A DNA stretch of 64,000 bases from an uncultured Methanolobus sp. (GCF_963665675.1 NZ_OY762426.1:1178001-1242000), one strand, 5' to 3'. Positions 17,120 to 26,239 are shown, numbered from the stretch's first letter. Program-made: numbers and translations. The notes: generated by a model from the letters alone, not told the origin.

Positions 17120-17478
17120 ATAGTTTTCAGGAAAAATGAATATCTATAAATACATTCCATGTCTGTAAAATATTACAGGTAAAACCAGTAAGGCAGTGTA
17201 CAATGATGTGCACGTACAATAGTTCTTGCTGGTGCTGGTCTATTTTTAATTCTAGCATCAAAAATGCAATTACAATCTAAATTGCTACGTTCAGATTCCT
17301 TAATACTTCCGCATCATATAACAGAATAAAATCGATAACTACACATCCTTTCAGAATGCCGGCTATTGTGCCTAGGCAAAGGCAAGCGATTAAAGCGCCC
17401 GCCTTTGGCGGCGCATAGGCAGAGTTTCAATATGATGCTTATTATGGTTGGATTTCTAGAAAGTAACAGATTCTTTAT
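17120..17478. other. Non-coding stretch with a GC-rich mini-palindrome
   Basis: I see no gene. The stretch is AT-rich except for a GC-rich patch holding CCGCC-TTT-GGCGG at 17399-17411. The same palindrome, on the other strand, recurs at 50842-50854, and a variant lies at 43691-43703. Confidence 0.4.
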
Positions 17479-17751
17479 CTATTTTTTAGCTGAAACTATC
17501 CTTTCATCATGAAGAATAGCCCAAATATAAGCAGGTCCACGTACATCATCATTTATCTCGCCAGGTCCAGATAAAGGAAGACGCTTATAAACTTCTTCAA
17601 AATCAGATTTTGACAAATTATACTTAGTCCTGCATGGGACTATAAGATTACCTTTTACAATATATGTAAGTGGTTTTCCTGTTTTGGTTTTGAACTCCTT
17701 ACCGGCGTGTTCAATTATTCTACTCCACACTTCATTAAATGATTCTGACAA
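17479..17751 (-). CDS. Uncharacterised 90-residue protein
   Basis: This is a small soluble protein. Visible features are an N-terminal helix (FNEVWSRIIEHAGKEF), a strand-rich middle (TKTGKPLTYIVKGNLIVP), then LSKSDFEEVYKRLP and a Gly-Pro-Gly turn before VRGPAYIWAILHD. The alternation suggests a compact alpha/beta fold. I do not recognise a named family. It sits in the accessory stretch between the fic gene and the integrase, so it may be cargo of an integrated element. Confidence 0.6.
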   Translation of the reverse strand: MSESFNEVWSRIIEHAGKEFKTKTGKPLTYIVKGNLIVPCRTKYNLSKSDFEEVYKRLPLSGPGEINDDVRGPAYIWAILHDERIVSAKK

Positions 17752-17805
17752 TCAAAACACCTCAACTATACATTCATTTTAGTTCTAAATAAAGAATGTT
17801 CTTTT

Positions 17806-19005
17806 TCACTCCATAACTCCCCTCAACACCTTAGCAACTTCCGGATCCTTCTCGACAAGCTCCATCAAAGCCATAGCAATATCAGAGCGTTTCTTCTCAA
17901 CATCAATAGCGGCCTAGACAGTAAGTGTCATACCACACTTACAACAGAAATCAGAAGTAGGACCATTTACATGCTCACAACGAGGACAGGTCACAGAAGT
18001 TAACTCGGGCTTCAAGTCTTCCTTTTTAAGAATTCCATGAATCTTTAAAATAGCATCATCCATCTGACGACCTGACATGTGAATGTAAGTTCTGGGCATT
18101 TTGGATCCATGAATCCATCCTAAATGTTCCTCCATCTGAGCTTCGGTCAGATGCTGGGATAATTCCGTACTCCTTGAATGCCTGAAAAGATGGTTATACA
18201 CCCTCTTTTCAATGCCTGCTCTTTCTGCAATCCGCTTGATAAGAACTCTGAAAGCCTGATATTTCATGTGTGCTCCGTGGTTCCTCTGGCCTACATTGAT
18301 CCATAAGAATGCATCAGGATCTTCCTTCTGTGGGTGCATGTCTATCCATGAAGCCAGGTATGGAGCACTAAAAATAACTCTTACTCTTCGCATTCCTGTT
18401 TTACCGTCTACGGTCAGAACTGCACCGTACTGGTCAAACACAACATGCTTTAATCTCAGGTTTCCAATTTCACTGATACGAGCACCACTATCATAAAGAA
18501 CAGCAACTAACGCCTTATCCCTCAAATGCTCGGCGGCACGGATCATTCTTTTAATCTCATCTTCTGTCAAAAGTTCCTCAGGCAACTTTTTCTTTTCACC
18601 TGCACGAGGTTTGATCCATTTAGTAATTTCCGGATCTTCACCGCCATTCATCCACCTGAAGAAACGCTTAATAGTAATCTTATATTCGTACTTGGTCCAC
18701 TGGCTCAGATCCTTTCTCTCCAGCTCACCAACCACGCGGTAAATATCATCTTTAGTAGCATTCTTCAGGTCAAGATCATAGTCCCTAGCTAAAATGTTGA
18801 GTTGCGCCATATACTTCAAAACACGCACAAGCTTGATACCTTCCGCAAACAGAACATTGCAGAACTTGTATATCAGGTCCTTATTTTCCTGACAATAACT
18901 AGCATTTTCAATCCTTCTTTCGATTGAAACCAGATTTTTCTCATACTCATAAATTGAAGACATAGAAAAGTCACTTCGCAAGGATTTATTAAAATAGACT
19001 CCCAA
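17806..19005 (-). CDS. Tyrosine recombinase/integrase with in-frame TAG (position 17914-17916)
   Basis: The frame encodes 363 residues to TAG at 17914-17916 and continues open for 35 more codons to TGA at 17806-17808. The catalytic core shows an Arg (YDSGARISEIGNLRL), HLFRHSRSTEL (His-x-x-Arg), a later His in HLGWIHGS, and the nucleophile Tyr in PRTYIHMS. A C-terminal zinc ribbon follows (CPRCEHVNG and CCKCGMTL), with the TAG just after it. The 35-codon extension (starting AAIDVEKKRS) is a plausible amphipathic helix with good codon use. The TAG may encode pyrrolysine, be an ordinary stop, or be a mutation. The gene lies about 40 bp from a tRNA-Arg gene, a common integrase location. Confidence 0.85.
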
Positions 19006-19044
19006 GCGAAGTGAAAGTGTTACAGTACTAAACTGTAGTTTTTA

Positions 19045-19116
19045 CGTCCCGACCGAGACTTGAACTCGGGTCTAAGGCTCCGCAGGCCTCAAGGATATCC
19101 GCTACCCTACCGGGAC
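19045..19116 (-). tRNA. tRNA-Arg (anticodon GCG)
   Basis: The complement folds as a tRNA. The acceptor GTCCCGG pairs with TCGGGAC with one wobble. The anticodon loop is CTGCGGA with U33 before GCG, and the T arm CCGAG-TTCAAGT-CTCGG is perfect. Anticodon GCG reads Arg CGC/CGU. No encoded CCA and no intron are seen. The 3' end faces the integrase gene, which starts about 40 bp downstream. Confidence 0.9.
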
Positions 19117-19242
19117 ATTGGGGTTCATGCACTAATGTCTTTCTGGCATATAAAGATTATTGACTATAGGAAGGACACGTATCCTTAAAAAAGTACGTGT
19201 GCAATCAATAAAAGTTAAATGCTGCAAGAATGATTACTAATC

Positions 19243-20427
19243 ATGTCGATGACAATAGGACTTGCAGGAAAGCCAAATGCAGGCAAATCCACATTTTTTA
19301 AAGCTGCAACACTTGCAGACGTTGAAATTGCTAATTATCCATTCACAACAATTCATGCTAACAAAGGAGTCACCTACGTAAAAGCCGAGTGTCCTTGTGT
19401 CAGCCGTGACAAGCGCTGTGGCAACTGTACCGACGGCATACGTTACGTACCCATAGAACTCATAGACGTTGCCGGACTGGTTCCTGACGCACACCAGGGA
19501 CGTGGGCTTGGTAACACTTTCCTTGACGATCTCCGTCAGGCACAGGCAATAATTCACGTAATAGACGCCTCCGGTTCAACAGATATTGAAGGTAACCCGG
19601 GAGATGTCGGCGACCATGACCCGCTTGGAGACATAGATTTTCTCAACCATGAACTAACAATGTGGATTCACAGCATCATCATGAGGAACTGGACAAAACT
19701 GTCACGCAAGATTCAGGCAGAAGGACTTAACATCGAACACATACTCGCAGACCAGCTCATGGGAGCAGGAGTTAACGAGCAGCATATCAGTGAAGCGCTT
19801 AACCAATGTGATCTGGACAGGAACCACCTCACCAAATGGTCCGAAGAAGACATAATCCACTTCTGTGATGTTATCCGAGCACTTAGCAAACCGATGATAA
19901 TCGCCGCAAATAAAATGGACGTAGCACCACCTGAGAATATCACAAATCTCCAGGCGCTTGAGCAAATAGTCGTGCCCACAAGTGCAGCCGCTGAACTGGC
20001 ACTGCGTTCCGCGTCCAAAGGACAGGCCATCAAATACGAACCAGGAGACAAAGACTTTACCATAATATCCGATAAACTTAGCCCGGCTCAGAAAAAAGGA
20101 CTTGAGAACGTACGGGCTCTCATACAAAAAACCGAGGGAACAGGCGTACAAAACTGCATTAACAGCGCCGTATTCGACCTTCTTGACCTTATAATCGTCT
20201 ATCCGGTAGAGGACGAAGGCAAATGGACTGACAAGAACGGACGCATGCTCCCAGATGCATTCCTCATGAAAAAAGGATCAACTGCACATGACCTTGCATA
20301 CAGGGTTCACTCAGATATCGGAGACAGTTTCCTCTATGCAGTCGATGCAAAAACAAAGATGCGTCTTGGTGAAAAGCACGAACTCAACGATGGCGATGTT
20401 GTCAAGATAGTCTCTACTGCAAAATAA
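19243..20427 (+). CDS. YchF/DRG-like Obg-family GTPase with TGS domain
   Basis: The product has 394 residues. G1 is GKPNAGKST at residues 9-17, the switch region is NYPFTTIHANKG, G3 is DVAGLVPDA, and G4 is NKMD near residue 225. An insertion with CPCVSRDKRCGNC lies after switch I and may bind zinc. The C-terminal 70 residues form the TGS domain (AYRVHSDIGDSFLYAVDAKTKMRLGEKHELNDGDVVKIV). Family members associate with ribosomes and act in translation or stress responses. It is transcribed away from the tRNA-Arg gene and precedes the cis-prenyltransferase gene. Confidence 0.9.
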   Translation: MSMTIGLAGKPNAGKSTFFKAATLADVEIANYPFTTIHANKGVTYVKAECPCVSRDKRCGNCTDGIRYVPIELIDVAGLVPDAHQGRGLGNTFLDDLRQAQAIIHVIDASGSTDIEGNPGDVGDHDPLGDIDFLNHELTMWIHSIIMRNWTKLSRKIQAEGLNIEHILADQLMGAGVNEQHISEALNQCDLDRNHLTKWSEEDIIHFCDVIRALSKPMIIAANKMDVAPPENITNLQALEQIVVPTSAAAELALRSASKGQAIKYEPGDKDFTIISDKLSPAQKKGLENVRALIQKTEGTGVQNCINSAVFDLLDLIIVYPVEDEGKWTDKNGRMLPDAFLMKKGSTAHDLAYRVHSDIGDSFLYAVDAKTKMRLGEKHELNDGDVVKIVSTAK

Positions 20428-20509
20428 AAATAAAAGATCAAAAGTTAAATCATAATTTTAAAAGCAGCATTAAAAATAATATAAGAACAATACAAGCGTC
20501 AGACCCACA

Positions 20510-21169
20510 ATGAGTTTTGTAGCATCTCTCTACGAAAAACACCTGATGCAACAGGTCAGTAAGTATCCCATACCGGAGCACATATCCTTGGTTATCTCCG
20601 AGGCCGACCTGCTATATGCAGACGGTTTCAGGAAGCTCAAGGATTACGTCACCTGGTGCAAACAGACAGGCATCAAAATGACAAGTATCTATATCGAGGT
20701 CCTTGACACCGAGGAGACACTGAAATCCCAGATGGTAGGGAAACTTACGACAAAGCTCAATGAATATCTCAAGAAAGTGCCGGGAAATATCGGATACCAG
20801 GTATTTGATGAGAACGGCGAGCTTCGTTTCGAAAGAAAAGGAAAGGATTTTCAGATCTATATCTCAATTGGATTTGGTGGAAGAAAAGAAGTTACAAACG
20901 CTGTGATAGACATTCTTCAACAGGTTAAAGAAGGAAAAATAAAGCCATCTGAGATTAGCGAAAAAGACATTGAATCCCGCCTTGTAGTGAAACACGAACC
21001 AGACCTCTTCATTCGTTCAGGCGGAAAACACCTTTCTGATTTCCTTATCTGGCAGTCCATTTACTCAGAATATTATTTTACCGATGTGGACTGGCGTAGT
21101 ATCAGGAAACTTGACATAATCAGGATTATCAGGGATTTCCAGAAGCGTCAGAGGCGTTTTGGAAAATAA
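20510..21169 (+). CDS. cis-Prenyltransferase-like protein lacking the N-terminal catalytic Asp
   Basis: This 219-residue protein has the UppS C-terminal block: PDLFIRSGG near residue 165, LSDFLIWQSIYSEYYFTDVDW, and a C-terminal Arg-Phe-Gly resembling the RxG motif. The N-terminal block that normally reads HxAxIMDGN is HISLVISEAD here, so the metal-binding catalytic Asp is missing. Heteromeric cis-prenyltransferases (the eukaryotic NgBR/DHDDS type, also described in Methanosarcina) pair a degenerate subunit with an active one. This gene probably encodes such a partner in making polyprenyl glycosyl carriers. No second subunit is in the window. Confidence 0.82.
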   Translation: MSFVASLYEKHLMQQVSKYPIPEHISLVISEADLLYADGFRKLKDYVTWCKQTGIKMTSIYIEVLDTEETLKSQMVGKLTTKLNEYLKKVPGNIGYQVFDENGELRFERKGKDFQIYISIGFGGRKEVTNAVIDILQQVKEGKIKPSEISEKDIESRLVVKHEPDLFIRSGGKHLSDFLIWQSIYSEYYFTDVDWRSIRKLDIIRIIRDFQKRQRRFGK

Positions 21170-21188
21170 TCTAAAACCTAAATCGTGT

Positions 21189-21632
21189 TCAGATATCCTT
21201 GCCCATTACAATGGCATTATCATCAAGATAATAACCATCTACCCTGCCTTCTACCTTAAATCCATTGTCTGAATAAAACGACTGTGCATCAATATTTTTC
21301 TCCCTGACCTCAAGCATCATTCTCTTAAAACCATAAAGTTTTGCAAGATCAATACACCAATTGAGCAGTTTGCTGGCAATTCCCTGACGACGGCAGTCCC
21401 TGTGTACTGCAATGCTCTGAAGGTGAGACGTACTCCTGTCCTCTGAAGTCCCGACTATCACATAACCGAGTATTTTTTCCTTTTCATATACAAGAAAACC
21501 CGGGTTACTAAGATGTGCTTTGAAAAGAAAATCCGGCCAAGGAACATTAAAGGAACATTCCTCAATCTCTACGACTTCCGGTATATCCGAAATCTCTGCT
21601 CTTCTTATGACAACATCCCTCAAAGTATGCAC
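21189..21632 (-). CDS. rimI: RimI-type N-terminal acetyltransferase (GNAT)
   Basis: The protein has 147 residues, a full GNAT domain. The acetyl-CoA binding loop reads RRQGIASKLLNW (Arg-x-x-Gly-Ile/Ala pattern), preceded by LQSIAVHRDCR. The C-terminal YSDNGFKVEGRVDGYYLDDNAIVM segment is typical of RimI/Ard1 enzymes. Archaeal homologues acetylate protein N termini broadly. It converges with the cis-prenyltransferase gene and is divergent from the zinc-ribbon gene at 21705. Confidence 0.85.
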   Translation of the reverse strand: MHTLRDVVIRRAEISDIPEVVEIEECSFNVPWPDFLFKAHLSNPGFLVYEKEKILGYVIVGTSEDRSTSHLQSIAVHRDCRRQGIASKLLNWCIDLAKLYGFKRMMLEVREKNIDAQSFYSDNGFKVEGRVDGYYLDDNAIVMGKDI

Positions 21633-21704
21633 ACCTGACGCACGAATTGTAATTCACTTTCTGTGACCACTATTATTTATAACATACATACTAAAAAGTC
21701 ACCA

Positions 21705-22202
21705 ATGGCTTACGGAGTAATCGTCTGTACTAAATGCCGGCAACATGCACAAATCATCGAAATTGGCAGCAGTAAGACCACGCGCTGCCAGAAATGCAAT
21801 TCCAAGCTCCAACTAAGAAGGATGCGTGTCTTTTTTTCATCGGACGATCTGCAGGAAGCAATCTCGGTCAGGACGCAGATACAGGCTCAGATAGCTGAAA
21901 GTGGAAGGACGCCTAAAATGAAAGATACGGGATTTGGTAATGGAATGCAGGATTTTGGAAATGAGATCGATGAAAAATCTGCCTGTCTTATTGACAACAG
22001 AAAAGCTCGAAGGAAAAAGAAGGCAAATGAGATTATACTGGGTATTCTCATAGAAAACAGTAATCAAATGGGAATTGAAGACCTGAAAGAGAAAGCTCTG
22101 AAAATGGATATTGGGAAAGAGCAATTTGAAGATTGTATCAAAAAGCTGAAGGATACCAGAGAACTCTATTCACCTTCAAATGATGTTATCAGAATTGTAT
22201 GA
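21705..22202 (+). CDS. DUF5817-type protein: zinc ribbon plus C-terminal helix-turn-helix
   Basis: From ATG 21705 the product has 165 residues. The N terminus has CTKC and CQKC pairs forming a zinc ribbon, followed by LQLRRMRVFFSSDDLQEA. After a polar linker, the last 65 residues resemble a winged helix (ILGILIENSNQMGIEDLKEKAL..., FEDCIKKLKDTRELYSP). The frame is open back to 21663, but a TATA-like TTATTTATAAC at 21672-21682 lies about 25 bp before 21705, so a leaderless start there is favoured. The architecture suggests a nucleic-acid-binding role. The family is conserved in archaea but uncharacterised. Confidence 0.75.
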   Translation: MAYGVIVCTKCRQHAQIIEIGSSKTTRCQKCNSKLQLRRMRVFFSSDDLQEAISVRTQIQAQIAESGRTPKMKDTGFGNGMQDFGNEIDEKSACLIDNRKARRKKKANEIILGILIENSNQMGIEDLKEKALKMDIGKEQFEDCIKKLKDTRELYSPSNDVIRIV

Positions 22203-22386
22203 CTTATTTTTTACTTGCTTTTTGGATCTAAAGTACATGCTTCCAGTTAGGTAATAAAGATATATGATCAAGCTATATTACTTTGGACTATACAAAAAAT
22301 ATATCTAAAAAGATGTATAATATAGAATGTCTCAGCGATTACCAAAAATTAAAATTCCTTTAAAAATGACTTCATAAGGTATTATT

Positions 22387-23667
22387 ATGTCCGATACAAC
22401 CCTTGATATTGTGGAACTGCTTCTGACAGCGCAAATATACAACAAATATCCAGCCATGGATGCCAGTGATCTGCCAAAGGAGATACGCAAGTTTTACTGG
22501 AGCAGAGACCATAGAACAGTTCCAAAGCCCATCAGGGTCACAGTCAAAGATATCGAAAAGATGTTCGGTGAAGAGAGCATTGACAGCAAATTGAAATCAC
22601 TTCCTTTTGTCAACATTGATGACAAAGAGTTCTCTGCTAAGATAACAGCACTTGACATCGGCGCTGAATGGTTCCAGAAAAAAGATGAAGAGAGGGAAAG
22701 AATTTCACACAACCCTGCTATCGCATTCTACTACGAGGAAAAAAAGACAGAAGGAGCAGATTACGACACCGCCAAATCAAAGGTCAGGCCAAAAGAGGTC
22801 GACAGGGAATGGATCGAATCCCTGATAGCAGAAATCGAAAAGGAGGAAGGCGGTTCCGACATGCTCAAACTGGCACAGATTAGTGCACCGGAAGATATTC
22901 AGCAGACGGTGAGGGATTTTGTTCTCACCCACGAGCAGGAAGAAGAAACTAAGAAGATCGTCAAGGCAATCCAGTATCGTGATTATCTTAAACACATCGG
23001 ACTCTATGATGTCGGAAAAATACTCATGGTTGGTCCGCCAGGAACCGGAAAAACCTCACTTGCCAAGGCAATGTCAGAGCACCTTGCTATTCCTTTTGTT
23101 GAAGTCAGGCTTTCAATGATAACCGATCAGTACCTTGGAGAAACAGCAAAGAACATCGACAGGGTGTTCACTCTGGCAAAGAGGTTGAGTCCTTGTATCC
23201 TTTTTATCGATGAGTTTGACTTCGTTGCAAAAACACGTTCATCTGATGAACATGCAGCACTTAAAAGAGCTGTGAACACACTCCTCAAAGCAATCGACAA
23301 CATCAGTCTTACAACAGACGGAGTTCTTCTCCTTGCAGCAACCAACCATCCAAAGATGCTTGATTCTGCAGCATGGCGTCGTTTCGATGAGATTATGAAG
23401 TTCCCACTACCTGATGTTGACATGCGCAAGAAGATCCTTGACATTGTCACAAAGGAAATAAAAGGTGACTTTGACACTGCAGAAGTTGCAGCACTCACAC
23501 ATGGTTACAGCGGTTCTGATCTTAGAATGGTTATCCGTGAAGGTGTGCTCAGTGCTCTTGTAACCGAGAGAATGGAACTCACACAAAAGGATATGCTCAA
23601 TGCAGTGGCAGCATTTGATGAGAGAGCGGTCATCAAGACAAACGAATACGAAGAATACAATTCATGA
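22387..23667 (+). CDS. AAA+ ATPase of unknown substrate
   Basis: The protein has 426 residues. The AAA domain occupies about residues 185-400, with Walker A GPPGTGKTSLA near 218, Walker B CILFIDEFDF, sensor 1 AATNHP, an arginine-finger region AAWRRFDE, and sensor 2 YSGSDLRMV. The N-terminal 180 residues are helical and unlike the coiled coil plus OB of proteasome-activating nucleotidase, so it is a separate AAA class. Its stop overlaps the start of the hydrolase gene (ATGA), implying cotranscription and perhaps shared function. The substrate is unknown. Confidence 0.85.
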   Translation: MSDTTLDIVELLLTAQIYNKYPAMDASDLPKEIRKFYWSRDHRTVPKPIRVTVKDIEKMFGEESIDSKLKSLPFVNIDDKEFSAKITALDIGAEWFQKKDEERERISHNPAIAFYYEEKKTEGADYDTAKSKVRPKEVDREWIESLIAEIEKEEGGSDMLKLAQISAPEDIQQTVRDFVLTHEQEEETKKIVKAIQYRDYLKHIGLYDVGKILMVGPPGTGKTSLAKAMSEHLAIPFVEVRLSMITDQYLGETAKNIDRVFTLAKRLSPCILFIDEFDFVAKTRSSDEHAALKRAVNTLLKAIDNISLTTDGVLLLAATNHPKMLDSAAWRRFDEIMKFPLPDVDMRKKILDIVTKEIKGDFDTAEVAALTHGYSGSDLRMVIREGVLSALVTERMELTQKDMLNAVAAFDERAVIKTNEYEEYNS

Positions 23668-24413
23668 AGATAACACTACTGGGTACCGGCGATGCTACCG
23701 GAACTCCTGTTATAGGCTGCAATTGTCCAACATGCCAGGATGCACTGAAAGGTGGCAAAAGCCAGAGAACCAGATTTGCAGTCCTTGTGGAATCTTCTGA
23801 AGGAACGGTCCTTATTGACAGCGGACCGGATCTCAGGTACCAGTTACTCAAAGCAGGAACAAGACACATAGACGGAGTTATCTGGACGCACGGTCACTAT
23901 GACCATTTTGCAGGCTTTGCCGAGTTCCACAGGGTGCAGTACAATGTTGATGTTTACGGACTACCTGAAACCCTTGAGTACATTTTGGGTTATCTGCAAT
24001 TCCTCCATCCTAAAAAGCATGAGAGGGAAATGTACAAACCTTTCAACCTTATAGGACTTGAATTCACCCTTTTTGAGGTAATACACCCACCGGTAAAGAA
24101 ATCCATTGGAGTGATGATCCGGGAAGGCGACACGAAAGTTGTCATAACAGGCGACACCCAGAGAGATATTCCTCAAAAAAGTATCGATATTATCATGGAG
24201 CCTGAGCTTCTTATTGCAGATGCAATTGTGCCCCCCACGGTTGAGGTCAAAAAACACATGAATACAGTAGAAGCTTTTGATCTTGCGGACGAGATTAAAG
24301 CAAAGGAAGTCATTTTCACTCACCTGAGCCACTTTTTTGCTCCGCATGAGGAAGCTATTAAGGAATATCCGCTTGGGTATGATGGGATGGTTTTTGAATT
24401 TGCAGAGAAATAA
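23664..24413 (+). CDS. Metallo-beta-lactamase-fold hydrolase (PhnP-like)
   Basis: The product has 249 residues. The metal-binding motif THGHYDH lies near residue 74. Further ligands are supplied by TGDTQ near 170 and THLSH near 215. An N-terminal CNCPTC segment follows LLGTGDATGTPVIG, the layout of PhnP-type phosphodiesterases, where the Cys cluster binds an extra zinc. The likely activity is phosphodiester or cyclic phosphate hydrolysis, with substrate unknown. It is coupled to the upstream AAA ATPase gene by a 4-bp overlap. Confidence 0.88.
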   Translation: MKITLLGTGDATGTPVIGCNCPTCQDALKGGKSQRTRFAVLVESSEGTVLIDSGPDLRYQLLKAGTRHIDGVIWTHGHYDHFAGFAEFHRVQYNVDVYGLPETLEYILGYLQFLHPKKHEREMYKPFNLIGLEFTLFEVIHPPVKKSIGVMIREGDTKVVITGDTQRDIPQKSIDIIMEPELLIADAIVPPTVEVKKHMNTVEAFDLADEIKAKEVIFTHLSHFFAPHEEAIKEYPLGYDGMVFEFAEK

Positions 24414-24442
24414 GTTTGACAAAAGCAACGGCCGCGATATAG

Positions 24443-24796
24443 CAAACAAACCTTATTCTATTCTGTCACCACAGCCTCAAAGAAAACGGAATTCAGATAG
24501 ACCGCTATGATAGATCCCTAGATGACATAATCAAGTTCGTATCAAAGGCCTTCAAAGAACCCGAGGACCTGATCTATTCCTTACGTGACTGCGATGTATT
24601 TGAAACCTGCAAGGCCAACGACCCAACACGTAAACGCCTGGTAAGAAAAGGAATTCTGCTCAAAAAATATGAATCCGACGGCTCACAACAAAGAGGTGTC
24701 TATGTCGTGAATCCCATTATCCGCGATTTTCTGAACATGTATCAGGTTAAAGGGAATGAGCATTTTGTGAATGGTGGGTTGTACCCCGATTTGTAA
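24443..24796 (+). pseudogene. 5'-truncated remnant of a DNA-binding/ATPase-type protein
   Basis: A 117-codon frame with no start codon runs to TAA at 24794-24796. The frame is closed upstream by TAG at 24440-24442. The translation is well formed: DRSLDDIIKFVSKAF, then KRLVRKGILLKKYESDGSQQRGVYVVNPIIRDFLNMY, which looks like a C-terminal winged helix. Composition matches the host, unlike the AT-rich genes that follow. It appears to be the 3' end of a gene whose front was lost, marking the left edge of the accessory insert at 24.8-27.1 kb. Confidence 0.5.
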
Positions 24797-24982
24797 TAAC
24801 AACCCATAACATAGAGATATATAATATAATTGTTAAAATAATAGTGTCAATGTCAAAATTATGTTAAATTTCAGATTACAATGGTTAACTTTTAAACCAA
24901 TTGTGTATATTGTTAATGCGACTGAGATTAAAAAAATATACGCATATTAACTGTTTGCAGCCACAAGAAAGGATAAATTCAT

Positions 24983-26221
24983 ATGAAATTTATAGATGAA
25001 GTGGGTATTAAAAATTACAAAGGATTTAGTGAAATGTCACTACCATGTAATTCTATTAATATCATAGTTGGCCCAAATAATACTGGAAAGTCATCAATCC
25101 TAGAATCTATTTGGATAGGTTTGTCTTCATTAAATGGTTACATGGACTCTATCGACAACCGATTTAGTAACGTCATAGGCAATGAAGACTACAAATATCT
25201 GATTCATAAAAATGGAGAAGAGATAATATCTGAAATCTCATTGCTTTTAAGTACACAAGTAACTAAAAAAATATATATCGACTATAACGAAAGTGGGCTT
25301 CCAAAGAAGAATCGAGAGAAAAATGTATTTTTGGATTATGTAGATTCGATGTCATATGCAAGAGCTACTCCAATAAGATTTAGATCTAGTAGTGATTATA
25401 GAAGAAATCCATACCTTAAACTTACTGAAACTCTGTCTGAATTTATAGAGATGAAAAACAGAGATGATGTAGAATTACCTGAAAGTGATTTTAACAAACT
25501 TTCAAACTTACTTGCAGAGGTGTCTCATGACATGGAAAATGAAGTCCAGCATCTGAAGCAAAGTTTGATTGAATCTGAAAAGCTTTTTGTGTATCCTGAA
25601 ACTTATTCAGAAAATAGTTCATTAAGGCCTATAGAGAGATCGTTTTATGCAATAAACGATGAAGGTGAGGATTTAACCATACCCTTTTTGATAAACAAAT
25701 CCAATCGTTCCAACAGTGCGCTATACAATAAGGCATTTGAATCAAAAAAAGTAATCAATGTAATAGACTATCTAAAAAACAGAATTCATTATTTTGAAGA
25801 CATTCGAGAAAAAGATGGACGTCTTTATGTATTCTTAAAAGATATTGATGAGCCTTTACTTCTTTCATCTATGGGAGATGGGTTTAATTCTCTATTAATA
25901 AATTCATTTATTACAACATTGATTGAAAAGGGAGTTGTATTGTTTGAAGAACCCGAAAATTCTATGCACCCAGGATACTTGGGAGTTTTTGCAAAAGAAA
26001 TCCTAGATAATTCAAAGAATCATCAAATTTTCCTTTCAACACACAGTATGGAATTAATAAAATACATCTTGACTTCAGCTGAAATGTCCAATGTCCTAGA
26101 TAGTATTAACATAGTAAAGTTAAGTCGTTTTAGTAATGGGTTTATAGAACGGGAAATCATAAGTGGAACGTGTGCAAAAGAAGAAATCGAAGAGATCAAT
26201 ACAGATTTAAGAGGTTTTTGA
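24983..26221 (+). CDS. OLD/RecF-like AAA ATPase, putative anti-phage ATPase
   Basis: The protein has 412 residues. An N-terminal strand-rich start (VGIKNYKGFSEMSL) leads to Walker A GPNNTGKSS near residue 31. The C-terminal third holds the signature-like LLSSMGDGFNSLLI, Walker B VVLFEEPENSMHP near 315 and the H-loop STHSMEL. This is the OLD/AAA_15 ABC-ATPase arrangement with a long middle insertion. The gene is clearly more AT-rich than its neighbours. It is followed 18 bp later by a Toprim-like gene. The OLD, Gabija and PARIS defence systems have the same ATPase-plus-Toprim logic, so a defence role is inferred. Confidence 0.8.
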   Translation: MKFIDEVGIKNYKGFSEMSLPCNSINIIVGPNNTGKSSILESIWIGLSSLNGYMDSIDNRFSNVIGNEDYKYLIHKNGEEIISEISLLLSTQVTKKIYIDYNESGLPKKNREKNVFLDYVDSMSYARATPIRFRSSSDYRRNPYLKLTETLSEFIEMKNRDDVELPESDFNKLSNLLAEVSHDMENEVQHLKQSLIESEKLFVYPETYSENSSLRPIERSFYAINDEGEDLTIPFLINKSNRSNSALYNKAFESKKVINVIDYLKNRIHYFEDIREKDGRLYVFLKDIDEPLLLSSMGDGFNSLLINSFITTLIEKGVVLFEEPENSMHPGYLGVFAKEILDNSKNHQIFLSTHSMELIKYILTSAEMSNVLDSINIVKLSRFSNGFIEREIISGTCAKEEIEEINTDLRGF

Positions 26222-26239
26222 GAAGGAGTTGTTGGTCCT

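Noticed and set aside
24440..24442. TAG before the truncated frame at 24443 considered as another pyrrolysine codon
   Set aside because: The upstream frame has no credible start or motif, so this is simply where a truncated gene begins.
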